From Antennarius striatus (Eukaryota; Chordata; Actinopteri; Lophiiformes; Antennariidae), in assembly GCF_040054535.1 (NCBI RefSeq), contig NC_090781.1, forward strand, positions 9,675,982 through 9,739,981: a DNA stretch of 64,000 bases, given 5' to 3'. Positions 24,524 to 36,659 of the stretch are shown here, piece by piece (within the stretch, counting starts at the first letter, position 1; the number at the start of each line of letters is the position of its first letter). The translations under genes were made by a program, and so were the position numbers. The notes beneath the pieces are model-generated. The model was not told the origin of the DNA and searched no databases. It saw only the letters and a program-made list of their open reading frames with translations.

Positions 24524-26238
24524 ATGGGTATTCACATTAAAGCGTATGTCACCTCATGTGTCTACCTTATTTTGTCATTTTTCTTATCAACACATATTGA
24601 TATTGCATTTACCTCTTCTTGTAAATTATGGAATACGTTTTTTCTAAATCAAATGCACAAACCTGGTGATGTGGTACTTGGTGGACTTTTTAATGTCCAC
24701 CATAAGTCTGACTTTCCCAACTTGACTTTTACTTCAAAGCCACAACAGCACAGCTGCAAAAGGTAAGTTTCACAAACACATAGAAGATAGAAAATTATTT
24801 TTAAAATATGTTTTTTTTGTGTTGATATTCATAATAAGGAGATAAAAGACTCTGAGCTGGAATTTCAAATTTAGCATTAAAATTGTGCCGTATGTTACAC
24901 ATCAGTAAAAAGCATATTTTAACTCTGTAATCCATTAATCTGCTATTTTGGATCAGTGGCTGTGGATTAAAGGTTACTGTGATTCAGTTTCTCTGTATGT
25001 TTGAATGTTTCTATGTGTGTTTGTGTATGTGTGTGTGGGGGGGGGTGTCTGTGTTTATGTGTGAAATCTCAGATTTCAAAATGTCATTATACAGGACCTT
25101 TGAGTGGTAAATAATGACGTTTTTATGTTAGCTTTGACATTTTAGGATTTAGGTATGCCATGACCATGGCTTTTGCTATTGATGAGATCAACAAGAACAC
25201 CAGTATGCTTCCAAATGTGACTCTGGGATACAGTCTGTTTGACAACTGTGTTACACTGATTGTTGGATTCAGTGCTGCATTATCACTGGCAAGTGGGCAA
25301 GATGAACAGTTTCTGCTGCAGAACAACTGTTTCGGAAGTCCTCGGCTCCTGGGGATTGTGGGTGATTCTGCATCTACTTTTTCTGTTGCTACTGCTGATG
25401 TACTGGGTTTATACAAAATGCCCATTGTAAGTCTTCTCTTCACTGTATTGCTGTATTTGAAATACCATTGTGTATCATTTGAATTGAAAACATTCAGTGT
25501 ACAAATGTGAAAATGTTTGGACTGATAAACATAACATGACCAAATTGAGCTGATAAATTATGGTTCTTTGTAGGTGAGTTATTTTTCCACGTGTTCCTGT
25601 CTCAGTGATCGTCAGCGGTTTCCATCCTTCTTTAGGACAATTCCTAGTGATGCTTTTCAGGTAAAAAAACAATTAACAAACTCAATGGTTCAGTCCAGGA
25701 CAGTGTGAAACAGTATTGGAGTCTTCTAAAAATTGTTCCTCATGAGAGAAACCACATCATATCAGCATGTATTACATGGAATTAATTTGTGAAATGTACT
25801 GTATGTGCATGTTAGAGCTCACTAAATTTCAGTAATCTGGCTGTAAATAATATTTTATAGTTAGTGTTTGTGGAGTAATCCATTATCATCTTTATGTTTA
25901 CTTAGGTGCGTGCCATGATTAATATTTTAAAGCACTTTGGCTGGACTTGGGTAGGCCTGCTGGTCAGTGATGATGACTATGGAATGCATGTGGCTCATTC
26001 CTTTCAGTCTGACCTGACTCATTCTGGTGGAGGCTGTCTGGCTTATGTAGAAGTTTTAACATGGGAAAGGGACCCACGTGGAATTGCGAGGATTGTGCAT
26101 TTGATAAAATCGTCAACAGCTCGTGTGGTTATGGTGTTTGCACATGCATACCATATGAATTATCTAATGGAAGAGGTTTGGTCTCCTGCACTTTATATTA
26201 TGCTTACTCTTGTACTGAAATGACTGAAAGACGCTGCG

Positions 26239-26291
<53 letters not shown>

Positions 26292-28811
26292 TTTTATTTT
26301 TTTTACACAGGTGTCAAGGCAGAATGTTACAGGTCGACAGTGGATAGCAAGTGAAGCTTGGACCACAGCAGCTGTGCTCCAGACCCCCCGCTTCATGCCT
26401 TACCTCAGTGGCACACTGGGAATTGCAATTCGTCAAGGAGAAATGCCAGGGCTCAGGAAATTTCTCTTACAAATAAGACCTGACAAATATCAGAGTATCA
26501 GCTATGGAAATAGCATTGTAAGTGAATATGAAATTCATTCATTCATTCACTCATTCATTCACCTTCATTACCTGCTTCATCTGTTATTGCGGTCAAGAGT
26601 TAGGGTTAGGGTTGTTGGAGCCTATCCCAGCGGACTGGGGTCGTGAGGCAGGGTACGATGCCAGTGCATCGTGGAGCCTAACTTAATGCGACAAACTGAT
26701 ATATGCTTAGCCATTATAAAAATAATCAGCTTTTTTTTTTATTTTAAATCATTAACATGATAGTGTATTGCATTTCAGGTGAAGCAGTTTTGGGAATATA
26801 TGTTTCAATGTAAATTTGATCTGAGAAATGTGGCAGAAAATGGGATGCAACTTTGCACTGGAGAGGAAACCATTGGTAATGTGGAGACTGCATTTTTGGA
26901 TCTTTCTACCCTGAGGCCTGAATATAACATTTACAAAGCTGTGTACGCTCTGGCACATGCACTCAGTGACATGCTTCAATGTGAGCCAGGGAAAGGGCCT
27001 TTCGATGGGCACAGCTGTGCCACTTTGCAAACGATGGAAGCATGGCAGGTGGGATATCAGTTTAAAATCAATATGCTTACATTCTAAAAATTATTTAATT
27101 TCATTTATTGTATATTATTGAATATTATAAAATAATATTTTGACAGTATTATAAATGTATTATGGATCCAATCTTTAACTTACATTAAAATTGTGGCTTT
27201 TTCTACCTGTAGCTTTTACATTATTTGGAAAAAGTGAACTTCACTACATCATTTGGTGATCAAGTGTCATTTGATGAAAACGGTGATGTTCTACCGATCT
27301 ATGATATTGTCAGCTGGCTTTGGTTGCCTGATGGAAGAACTACAGTTCAGAATGTGGGGATGGTGAAGAGTGTGGGTTCTGATGGTGAAAAACTGACAAT
27401 TAATGAAGACAAAATCTTCTGGAACTTTGAATCAAACAAGGTTTTTATTTTGTTCTGTAAATTTTGTACTTTTTAATGTCCTTAGACAGCATTACAACTT
27501 TTGGATTTTTAAAGTTTACCATGATTAATAAAAGAAACCTAACATTTATTACCCTACCTACAGAATTTCCAGCTCCAGAATTTCCAGCTTGAATTAAACA
27601 AGGATCAGTCTTACACCTCGGCAGCTTTATGTTTTGCACTATTAACGTTAATTGTATGAAATTAAGAAGCGGTACCTTTTATTATGTTGTCTACAGCCAC
27701 CCCAGTCACTGTGCAGCGAGACCTGTCCTCCAGGTACTCACATGGCCATCAAAAAAGGAGAACCTGTGTGTTGTTTTGACTGCATCCCTTGCTCTCAGGG
27801 AATGATAAGCAATGAAACTGGTTGGTGTACATAGTCACTGATTTTATGTCAAAATAGCAAGAAAAACTGTGCCACAAAAGTGAAACTTGTCTTCTTTTTT
27901 TGTTTTTGACAGACTCAGTTAAGTGCACCAGTTGTCCATGGGACTTCTGGTCCAGTTCCCAACGTGACCACTGTGTTCCTAAAAAATCTGAGTTTCTCTC
28001 CTATCATGAGCCTCTGGGTATCTGCTTGTCAGTTGCTTCATTGCTGGGCACATTTATGTGTGGAGTTGTCTTGGGCATCTTCATCTATCATCGCTCAACA
28101 CCAATAGTACGTGCAAATAATTCAGAGCTGAGTTTCCTGCTTGTGGTGTCATTAAAATTATGTTTTCTGTGTGCACTTCTCTTCATTGGTCATCCCAAAT
28201 TATGGACATGTCAGTTAAGACATGCAGTATTTGGAATCAGCTTTGTCTTAGCTGTCTCGTGTATTCTGGTAAAAACAATGGTCGTCCTGGCTGTGTTTAA
28301 ATCTTCAAATCCAGGAGGAGAATCAATTCTGAAGTGGTTTGGTACAGTGCAGCAGAGAGGAACAGTTATTGTGCTTACTTCCATCCAGGGAGCAATCTGC
28401 ACTGTCTGGCTTGTTTTTGCGTCACCTGTTCCCCATAAAAACACTAAATACCACAAAGACAAGATAGTTTATGAATGTGTTGTTGGGTCCGTAATTGGAT
28501 TTTCACTGTTACTTGGTTACATTGGTTCACTGGCAATCATCAGCTTTCTATTAGCATTTCTGGCAAGAAATCTTCCAGGCAGCTTCAATGAGGCAAAACT
28601 TATCACTTTCAGCATGGTGATTTTCTGTTCTGTATGGGCCGCCTTTGTCCCTGCTTATGTCAACTCTCCGGGCAAATATGCAGATGCAGTGGAGGTATTT
28701 GCCATCCTGGCTTCCAGTTTTGGCCTCCTGATAGCACTTTTTGGACCCAAATGTTACATCATCCTGTTTAGACCGGAAAAGAACACAAAGAAAGGAATCA
28801 TGGGTCGATGA
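24524..28811 (+). CDS. OlfC / V2R gene 3, class C GPCR, 872 aa
   Basis: Exons: 24524-24762, 25132-25426, 25574-25660, 25906-26175, 26311-26517, 26779-27048, 27213-27440, 27697-27820, 27913-28811. Lengths equal genes 1 and 2, splice sites are GT-AG and there is no internal stop. The signal peptide is followed by CKLWNTFF, the venus-flytrap domain (GDSAST, VSYFSTC, DDDYG, ASEAW), the cysteine-rich domain ([19 protein letters not shown]) and seven helices ending NTKKGIMGR. It is more diverged from genes 1 and 2 than they are from each other. Intron 4 ends in a (TA)n run only 23 bp from exon 5, and intron 5 holds a SINE fragment. An olfactory chemoreceptor role is inferred from the family. Confidence 0.93.
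26242..26288. repeat. (TA)n microsatellite in intron 4 of V2R gene 3
   Basis: The TA run ends 22 bp before the exon 5 acceptor, replacing most of the expected branch-point and pyrimidine region. Confidence 0.97.
26530..26690 (-). mobile_element. SINE family A fragment in intron 5 of V2R gene 3
   Basis: It contains ATTCATTCATTCATTCA followed by GGAGCCTATCCCAGCGG and GCCAGTGCATCGTGGAGCC, matching the 3' half of the family A SINE at 9144-9452. The tRNA-like head is lost. Confidence 0.6.
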
Positions 28812-28929
28812 ACCTAGTTATAGTAGAAAGATACCAATATGTCTGCATATGTGCATTTCCATTGAAGTGCTTCCCTTGACGTGTTTGTTATTAAGAAATA
28901 AGGGACTAGAAAATATTTGACTCTAGATC

Positions 28930-30520
28930 CATCCTTCTATTTTCAACCACTTAGCTAGAGCAGGGATGCAGAGGCAAAAATATGAGCAGGGATGCCCATA
29001 CTACCTTCTCCCAAGACACCTCTTCCAGCTCTTCCGGGGAGATCCTGACGTGTTCCCAGGCCAGCTCAAGAATCATAGTCCCTGCAGTGTTGCAGGTCTT
29101 GCCAGAGGCCTTCTGCTGTTAGGACATGCCTGGAACACTAAGGAGGTGTCCTGGAGGCATCCAAAAAAGATGCCAAATCTTTTTTGGATGCCTGTACTGT
29201 ACTCTGAGTTCCTCTCTGGTGACTGAACTCATTGCTCAATCTCTACAGGCTGCCCAGCCATTCTGCAGAGGAAGGTCATTTCAACCATCTGTATCTGGGA
29301 TCTTGTCATTTCGGTCATGACCCAAAGCTCATGACCATATGTTATGACCCCATGGGTCATGTATTGTTATGTTTGTGTTGTGTTGCAGTGTCTCCTCTCT
29401 CCTTGGTTTGTGTGTGTGAATTAGGAGCAGGTGGTGTCCGCTCGTTGGCTGGCTCGCCTGATTGCTGCCGCACGATTGGTCAGGGGGCGGGCCCCTGACC
29501 TATTTGAACAGCCCGCCGACTGCACTCTGTCTCCTCTCCAGCCTTCCCACCGCAAGGAAAAGCCAGCTTGGTAGACTGATGTTGTGGTGTTAATGCGGCA
29601 ATTCTGTGTGTGTAGGTTTTGGGTAAACTAAATCTGCCTTTGTACATATTTGTAAAATAGTCTACGGGATAATTGGAGCAGTTGGTAGGAGGGAGAAGCC
29701 GTTTTCTTTCAACCCTTTTCTCCTGTTTTGAGTTTAAATAGTTAGGATAGTACCTTGTTATTTATTTCACTTTTTCTTTTGTTAGGAAGGTAGGGTTGGT
29801 TTAGGATATTTTATGTTTGTTATGTTGGCACCTGTTCTCCCTCGGAGAAAAATAAAACTGCTCTCTTTTTGTTTGAACTTGGCTTACTGTTGTCGCTGGC
29901 CTTTTCTTGTGGTGAGAAGACGGGGGGAGCGCACAAGCGTGTTGTGTCCAAGGTTCCCCTAGACTGGGGGCATAACACCATAGTTGTGAGTAGTAACATC
30001 AATTGACTGCTAAAGAGCTACATATTTTGACTCAGACCTATACAATAACTGCATCACTGCAGAAGCTGCACTAATCAGTCTGTAAATCTCAAATTCCGTC
30101 CTCCCCTCACTCGTGAACACAATCCTAAGATATCTAAATTCCTCCACCGATCTGGGGAGGGCAGACCAAACTTTATGGTCAAGCCCCATGGCCTCAGATT
30201 TGAAGGTTCTCCTCGTCATCCCACTCGCGTTGCAGTCAACTGAAAACTGCCCCAATGTATGCCAGAGGACCAGGTTTGATGATGCCAGCAGATCATCTTC
30301 AAAAAGCAGAGATGAAATCCTTTGGTCCCCAAACCAGACTCCCTCCGGCTGTTCCTAGAAATTTTGTCCATACAGATTATGAACAGAGCTGTGATAAAGG
30401 GCAGCCCTGTTGAACACACACCTGGGGCAGATCTGCCAATCTGCCAATCCAAAGGTACTGTCCCCGACTTTTGTGAAATGTCAACCAAGACAATCTTCGC
30501 ACATCCAGAGACTTGAGTTA
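28930..30520 (-). mobile_element. Rex-like LINE remnant, split by a solo LTR
   Basis: On the - strand, 30010-30488 reads in broken frames as reverse transcriptase (MDKISRNSRRESG, EEFRYLRIVFTSEG, AASAVMQLLYR). 28930-29339 is the 3' part with the usual AGCTCTTCCGGGGAGATCC word. The two pieces are contiguous once the LTR at 29340-29977 is removed. The copy is heavily decayed. Confidence 0.65.
29340..29977. mobile_element. Solo LTR, 638 bp
   Basis: It begins TGTTATGACC and ends GGGGGCATAACA, with identical 5-bp CCATA duplications at 29335-29339 and 29978-29982. It includes an AATAAAA signal near 29850 and a G/C-rich promoter-like zone near 29440-29530. No internal retroelement sequence is attached, so it is a recombined solo LTR. 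The family is probably Ty3-like but is not proven. Confidence 0.8.
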
Positions 30521-31477
30521 CTCAGGTCAGATCTCATCCTCCCCCAGTATCTTGCCACTGGGGGAGGAGTGTGGCAACTACGTTGGGCGACTTCAGCTCA
30601 GGCGACGGACGAGTTCACATCTGAGACCTCAGCCTCTGCTTCATCCATGGAATCCTAATCTTTTCTGAAATTGCAAGAGCTAAGTTACTGCTAGCCAAAG
30701 GTACCTGGCACGCTACGATTGATTTGCAAATGTCTTTGACACCTGAAACAGCAGGCACATGGGGTTAGACTTGTGTATTGTGACTTTTTTATATTTCAGT
30801 CTGACTCAATATATGTAAATAAATGTAGTTTTTCATTATGATTATTTGCTATTGTTTTTTGTTTTTTGTTTTTTCAAATATATGGTTTTACAAGCATATT
30901 TTCTGTAAGGTAAGGTTCTGTAAGGTCCTGTTTTAGTTTTGAGGATGCTGCTCATTTTAACACAATATAAAGAGAAAAATTAGCAGGAGAAATGAATAAA
31001 AAGCAGACAAGATACAAATTGATTGATAAGCAGTCAGTAAGTTCTGTTGATGTAACAGTCTAGTAATATTCACAACCAATTAAAAATAAGAAAATAATGT
31101 AGAGAGAAGTTAAAAGCTTGTTGTCATTTGATCACACTGGACAATCTATTCCATAATTTAACAATTAAACTCCTATAGCATCTGGAGCAGAGGTGCCAAA
31201 TACGTGGATTGTGATTGACTGGTTTAACCCAATGCTAGTTTGAGTGATAGCATTACACTTAATAAAAATTTAATTTAGGTCACTACGCATGCGCAAACAG
31301 TGGCAATAGGGCCAGCAACATGAAAAAGCCAGCTAGCGATAGAGTAGATCACATGACATTAAATCATTGGAAACCATTTCAAAAGTAACCATATCTTACA
31401 ACAAATGCATTTCTCCATATCTTTCTCTTGGTTTGATTTCTGCTGTTTAAGTTCTGGAGGAATTCTTTCAATTTAGG
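30521..31477. other. Intergenic stretch, no gene seen
   Basis: A/T-rich sequence with no coding frame, clear repeat end or RNA gene that I can recognise. Confidence 0.5.
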
Positions 31478-31485
31478 CTTTCAAC

Positions 31486-32135
31486 TAGGGATGAGCGAGT
31501 ACACCACTATCTGTATCTGTATCTGTTCAACCAACTAGATTATCTGTATCCCTATCTGTACTCAGAATGGGCGGTGCTTAAACCGGAAGTGGGTGTGGTT
31601 TGACCGGAAATAGGTTGGGCTTAAATCTCTACATTATTTTAAGTCTAAAATTGATATGGATTGATCATATAGTTGCTATATTTATTGTTTATTTTAAAAT
31701 TATTTACTGAACAGCCTCGAAATTGAGATTCAAATCAATGTTTTTGATCACAAAAGTAAGGAAACTATTTACAGAACAAGTTTTTTATGGAACTGAGTCA
31801 GAAAATGAATATTCTTAAATCTATGAATGAATATTTAGAAGAGCCTCAGAATTTAGATAAAACGCTTTTGATCACAATAGTGAAGGAACCATATATAAAA
31901 CACCAAGTGCATTAATGAAGTGCACGCAATAGGAAATTAATCAACTACAAAAGTATGCATGAACAAGAATTGTCAACTTAACAAAACTTTTAATTTTTTT
32001 TCTTCTTTTTCGGTTTAATTTTTTTATAATCAAACTGGGAGTTTTTTCAATTATTTAATTTTCAGCACCTATTGTTCTTGCCTTTTTTTTCACATAAAGT
32101 TAGACAATGTTGATTGCGGTGAGTGTGTGTGGTGT

Positions 32136-32185
<50 letters not shown>

Positions 32186-32644
32186 TATGTCTCAGTATAG
32201 AAAGTATAGAATTATTAATTGAACAGAGTTTGGAACAGAGAGGTAAAACAAAAGACGAGTGGAAGCGGTGGTTAAATGCATGCGTACGTGCAACAACAAA
32301 AAAATAACAAGAAAGTTCACCAGGTAACCAAACACCGACATAGAGGCAAGCTGAAGAAAACCTAAGAAGAAAGACATGAGCTACGGTGAAGATACCAACA
32401 GAGAGATCAGTAAATGTCTGCATGTGCCGGAGAGTGGGACAGGGACCAGCTCCTATCTAGCTGCAATCTGTAGGGAGGGGCGGGAAGTACGTGTGACTTG
32501 CCAATCACAGAGCGGGAAAACAGTCAGGATGATTATCCTTCAGTCCGATCACGAGTATTAACGGGTTTTATTCGTATCGTACTCGTACAAAATGCGTTAT
32601 CTGTACCGAATACTCGTATGAAACGAGTATCCAGCTCAACCCTA
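31486..32644. mobile_element. hAT-type non-autonomous transposon, about 1.16 kb
   Basis: Perfect 8-bp duplications CTTTCAAC at 31478-31485 and 32645-32652 flank inverted ends TAGGGATGAGC and, on the complementary strand, TAGGGTTGAGC. An 8-bp duplication is the hallmark of hAT insertion. The interior has a GT run at about 32120-32178 and no transposase frame. Confidence 0.8.
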
Positions 32645-32652
32645 CTTTCAAC

Positions 32653-33659
32653 CTTTATCATATTTCCTTATTTTTCCACACAATCCTATATTCTGATTTC
32701 AATGTCATTTAGGCCTTTTCGAATCCTTAGTACCATGTTTCTTTAGTTAAACTGACCCTTTAAACCCAAATAAAACTCACAGTAATGCAAACTCTTGGTA
32801 TTAACTTTTGGTATTTAACACCTACAGAAAAACACAGTTGCTTATTAGATTGGTACATGAACCAAAAGATTCTCCCCACTGATCAATTTAAATGATCAAT
32901 CAACCAAAATATTTCAATTCTGTCCGTAATCAGTCATTTTGTTTAAGGGGACCTATTATGAAAAGCACATTTTTTCAGATCTCTACAAATACATAGTGCC
33001 CCGCCCTAACCCTACCAACTCCTAGAATCTGGAAAACAAACGCTTCCTGTATCAATAGATACAATGGGAATATATCAATATTATATCAATAGGAATTTTG
33101 TGCGAGAGGTAAACTATGCTTAGTTTTGGTTCTTGATGAACAACGATAGTGATTAACATATCCCAAGCCATATTTGATTAGTTGATATTTTCTCTCCCCG
33201 GAAAAGGGTGTTGTCATCCCAAGGTGGAGGACGTGTTTGGGCTAAGATATAACATTGGGCTAAGATGGTTTTTTTTGTGATTAATCTCCAGTGAGCCGCA
33301 AGAGAGGCACTAAAGAGCCGAATGCGGCTCTGGAGCCGCAGGTTGCCGACGGACGCAGAGACGCTAGAATCTAGCGTCTCTGCATCCGTCTCTGCATCCG
33401 TCTCTGCATCTGTCTCTGTATCCGTCCGTTTCTGGTGGCCCTCTGTGAGAATTGTTGAAAATTCCCTATGTTTTGCTACGTTATCGTGATGTTGCACTCA
33501 GGCGAGAGAGTAGATCAGTGAGAGCTGGCACTTCGGCGACGCTCACTGACTACCGTAGGCTGACCTGACTACCGGCCAGAGTGCTTTCTGAGGGCGCCCC
33601 CTGGTGGCGTAACGCGGCATGACTGCCAGCCAGACTGTCGGCTCTTTTCAGCGATCTTG
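32653..33659. other. Intergenic stretch with palindrome and short tandem repeat
   Basis: No gene is visible. AAGGGGACCTATTATGAAAA near 32946 is a common start of fish DNA-transposon remnants. A perfect 14-bp palindrome at 33355-33383 leads into a 12-bp tandem repeat (unit ATCCGTCTCTGC) up to about 33425. Confidence 0.5.
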
Positions 33660-33712
33660 TTTTTAGATAGATAGATGGATAGATGGATACTTTATTAATC
33701 CCGGAAGAAGAC
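33660..33712 (-). mobile_element. LINE 3'-tail fragment
   Basis: AGATAGATAGATGG repeats followed by ATACTTTATTAATCCCGG are the complement of the familiar CCGGGATTAATAAAGTAT-plus-tetranucleotide end of fish non-LTR elements. Confidence 0.5.
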
Positions 33713-33810
33713 CAATATTAATATTAATATTAATCCATATATGAAGTGCATCAGATTATAAGGCGCACTGCGGGTTTATGAGAAAATTACAGGGTTTTAA
33801 GTGTGCCTTG

Positions 33811-34683
33811 GAGCAGCGGTCTCCAACCTTTTTTTGCGCCACGGACCGGTTTCATCTAAGACAATATTTTCACGGACCGGTCTTCATTTGATCGATAATC
33901 GTTAATGACGCCAGGACAGCTGTAGTCTAATAATAAATCGTCCGCAGTGGTTTTATGTCAAATGTAAACATCAACAGACAATAAACAAACTTTTTTTCAT
34001 AAATTGATAATAAACATCTCTATTTCGTCTCTGTAAACGAAATAATTATAAGAAATAATTACATTAAAAACTCGATTCAAGTGACTGCACTGATGAGGTT
34101 TATTTTGAAATTTTGCGACTTACAATCAGTGCATTCAACGCAGGAGAAATATTGATCATTTCCAATAGAAAGGTGAACAAGTCAATCAAATAATAATAAT
34201 TACAATAATGAGAATTAGTGGATGGGGACCGCTGATCTAGAGGTAACGGGATACGACACCTGAAGTGTGTACCATACGTCCGGTCTACTCCACAGTTTGG
34301 TTTGGTTTGGTTTTCGGTCACAGCAGAAAATCGCTTCACAAAGACAGGAGGTTGGAAATGGAAGCAGGGTTTTCGATACTTTTCTGGCGATCTCAGGATA
34401 ATCTGCCTTGACTTTAATCCAGAACACTGGTGCGTTTATGGGCGCTTCATTGTGTGTGTGTTGATAACCTGTCACGTTAACGAGACCCGTCAAGCGGGAC
34501 AGATGCATGAATTTGTCCGTGCGTCATTCCACACAGATGTCACTTTTCAAATTTAATGTCTTTCAGACTCTGAAATAAATAAAACAGAAGTAATGTAAAT
34601 AATTTCTTCTTTCTGAGCGGCCCGGTACCAAATGACCCATGGACCGGTACCGGTCCGCGGCCCGAGGGTTGGGGACCACTCCG
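33811..34683. mobile_element. hAT-like non-autonomous element
   Basis: The left end CAGCGGTCTCCAACC and the right end (complement GAGTGGTCCCCAACC) are imperfect inverted repeats. Each is followed inward by the word GGACCGG. The flanks CCTTGGAG and CCGTTAGAG may be a worn duplication. No transposase is seen. Confidence 0.55.
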
Positions 34684-34689
34684 TTAGAG

Positions 34690-36000
34690 TGTGGAAAATT
34701 CTGTAATTTGCTTTTTGTTTCATCTTTCTATCTGCAACGGTTGTGAACATATTTGGTGGACGGACGGTCGGACAGACAGCTGAACACACAAACACTGACA
34801 AATACAATACATCACCGCTTTGCAGGATGTAAAGAACCGCATTTCTTTTTTACTTCGGCTTGGTGAGTGGATGTGTAGCTCCCTGTTCGTTTCAAGTAGT
34901 TAACTAGCTAACCTGCATGGTGCGTATACCAGGGCGCACATGCAGGACCGTCAATGCTCTGATTGGCTGCATAGCGTCAGTGAACTTTATTGTATAATTT
35001 GATGGACACCATCAGTCACTGAGTTACAATGCAAAATGGTACAGACAACAATAATGTTGGTCTAATTAATTAGAATATATAATATCCAATATTAGATATT
35101 ACTGTATTTAAAACTGTGACACCTCCGGTGTCGTGCAATGTGGGCAAGGATGACATTCACAGACTTCTTTTGCCAAGCTTAATTTTGGCGTCCAGCCTTA
35201 ACAAGCAACAAACAGGAACCTTTCAAGTCTCAAGTCCCATTCAGCACTCACCTTTTACACTCACACGTCACCCCCTCGCCTCCCCCCAAGTCTTGCAAAC
35301 TCATGGACAACTGACACATGTGCAGAACAACTCAAGGCAGTACACACAACAGTAACAACACAAGGGATACTGTAATACTATTATATCAAATTTTATTTTT
35401 TTATGCGCAGCATAGAATTTTTTGTACACTGAGACTGTACGGGCAGCGCGCAATTGCACAGGCGCGCAGCTTAGAGAGAACACTGGTGGAGACTGTGCAA
35501 GAGTGCAGCAGCCGGCAAGCAACTGACAATCCTGACACTATGGGCTGCTCATAAGGGGATTGCTCAGGTGATGTTCAATAGGCAGAGCTGGTCAGGTACT
35601 TCCTGTTCCTCTGATTGCAGCTACAATCATTTCTCATGAAAAGGAACAAACATAAATAGAAAGAAAAGGGCTCTAGCAATTACAGTATTTTATTTTACTT
35701 TTTGTGGCATGTTTTTGCACTTGTCCTGAAATTTTCATGTTCTACTTCCTGCATTCTGATTTCTGTTACAATTTGTTTATAATTGTGTTTAATATTTCCA
35801 AGTCAATTCATTTCTCATCCAAACACATTTGACATTAGCCAGTAGGGGTAATGAACAGGAATAGCATTTGTTAGGCACAAAACTCTCTCACAGAGTTTGG
35901 CACTGATTGGATAATAGGGCTCTCATGATTACAGCTCTCTATCTCATACAGTATGGTTTTGTATTCCACCTGCAGTAACTGTTTGGATCTATAGGAAAAT
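34690..36000. other. Intergenic stretch, no gene seen
   Basis: No conserved coding frame. A few G/C-rich words near 35440-35520 may be repeat-derived but cannot be assigned. Confidence 0.4.
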
Positions 36001-36004
36001 GAAT

Positions 36005-36290
36005 AGTGATCCATCCATCCATCCATCCATCCATTATCTATCCTTTTGCAGAAAATAGATGAGATAATCGTAACCGTCTCTTCTCCAGCCACTTATCCAA
36101 TTTGCGAGTCATGGATTACGCTGCAGCCTATCACAGCTGGATATATCCAAAAGGTGGGGTACATCACAGACATGTTGCTGGCGCATTACAGGGCCACACA
36201 TTGACAAATAATCACTCATACATGTTTTTGGAAGTGGGAGGAAGCTGAAAAGCCCATGCAATAGCACTATACCCACTGTGTCACCATGTG
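36005..36290. mobile_element. SINE-like repeat fragment with (ATCC)n
   Basis: CCATCCATCCATCC is followed by decayed words typical of fish tRNA-SINE bodies (GGAAGTGGGAGGAAGC, CACTGTGTCACCATG) in the order of family A read on the - strand. Limits are approximate. Confidence 0.45.
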
Positions 36291-36659
36291 TATTGAAAAT
36301 AAATCACTGATTTTACCAAGTCAAATTCAAGAGAGATGTTGAGTTATCCTGTACCTTTGGCGTTGTCCACACAAAAGCCATAACCAATGGTTTCTGGAAG
36401 TGTACATACATCCATGAGATCTGGCAAGAAATCCGTACTTTTGGAAAAAAAATGGTCAGCAGCTTTACAATTTTCCTTGAAATTGTGATTTTGTTTTATT
36501 TATTTATTCATTGCTGGTGTTTTCTAATGTTGTAGTACAGACATAGGCAGGAAGAACAGCCAGATAGAAAGGCACATACTTGGCAGGTAGCTCTGACCTG
36601 ATTGGTATGGTTGGGGCTCCTTTCAGGGAACTAGAATCATTTCAAGACACCATGCTTGG

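Noticed and set aside
26598-26616. Telomere-like TTAGGGTTAGGG (also near 23950)
   Set aside because: Only two to three units each. The 26.6-kb site is inside a SINE fragment, so a telomeric origin is not supported.
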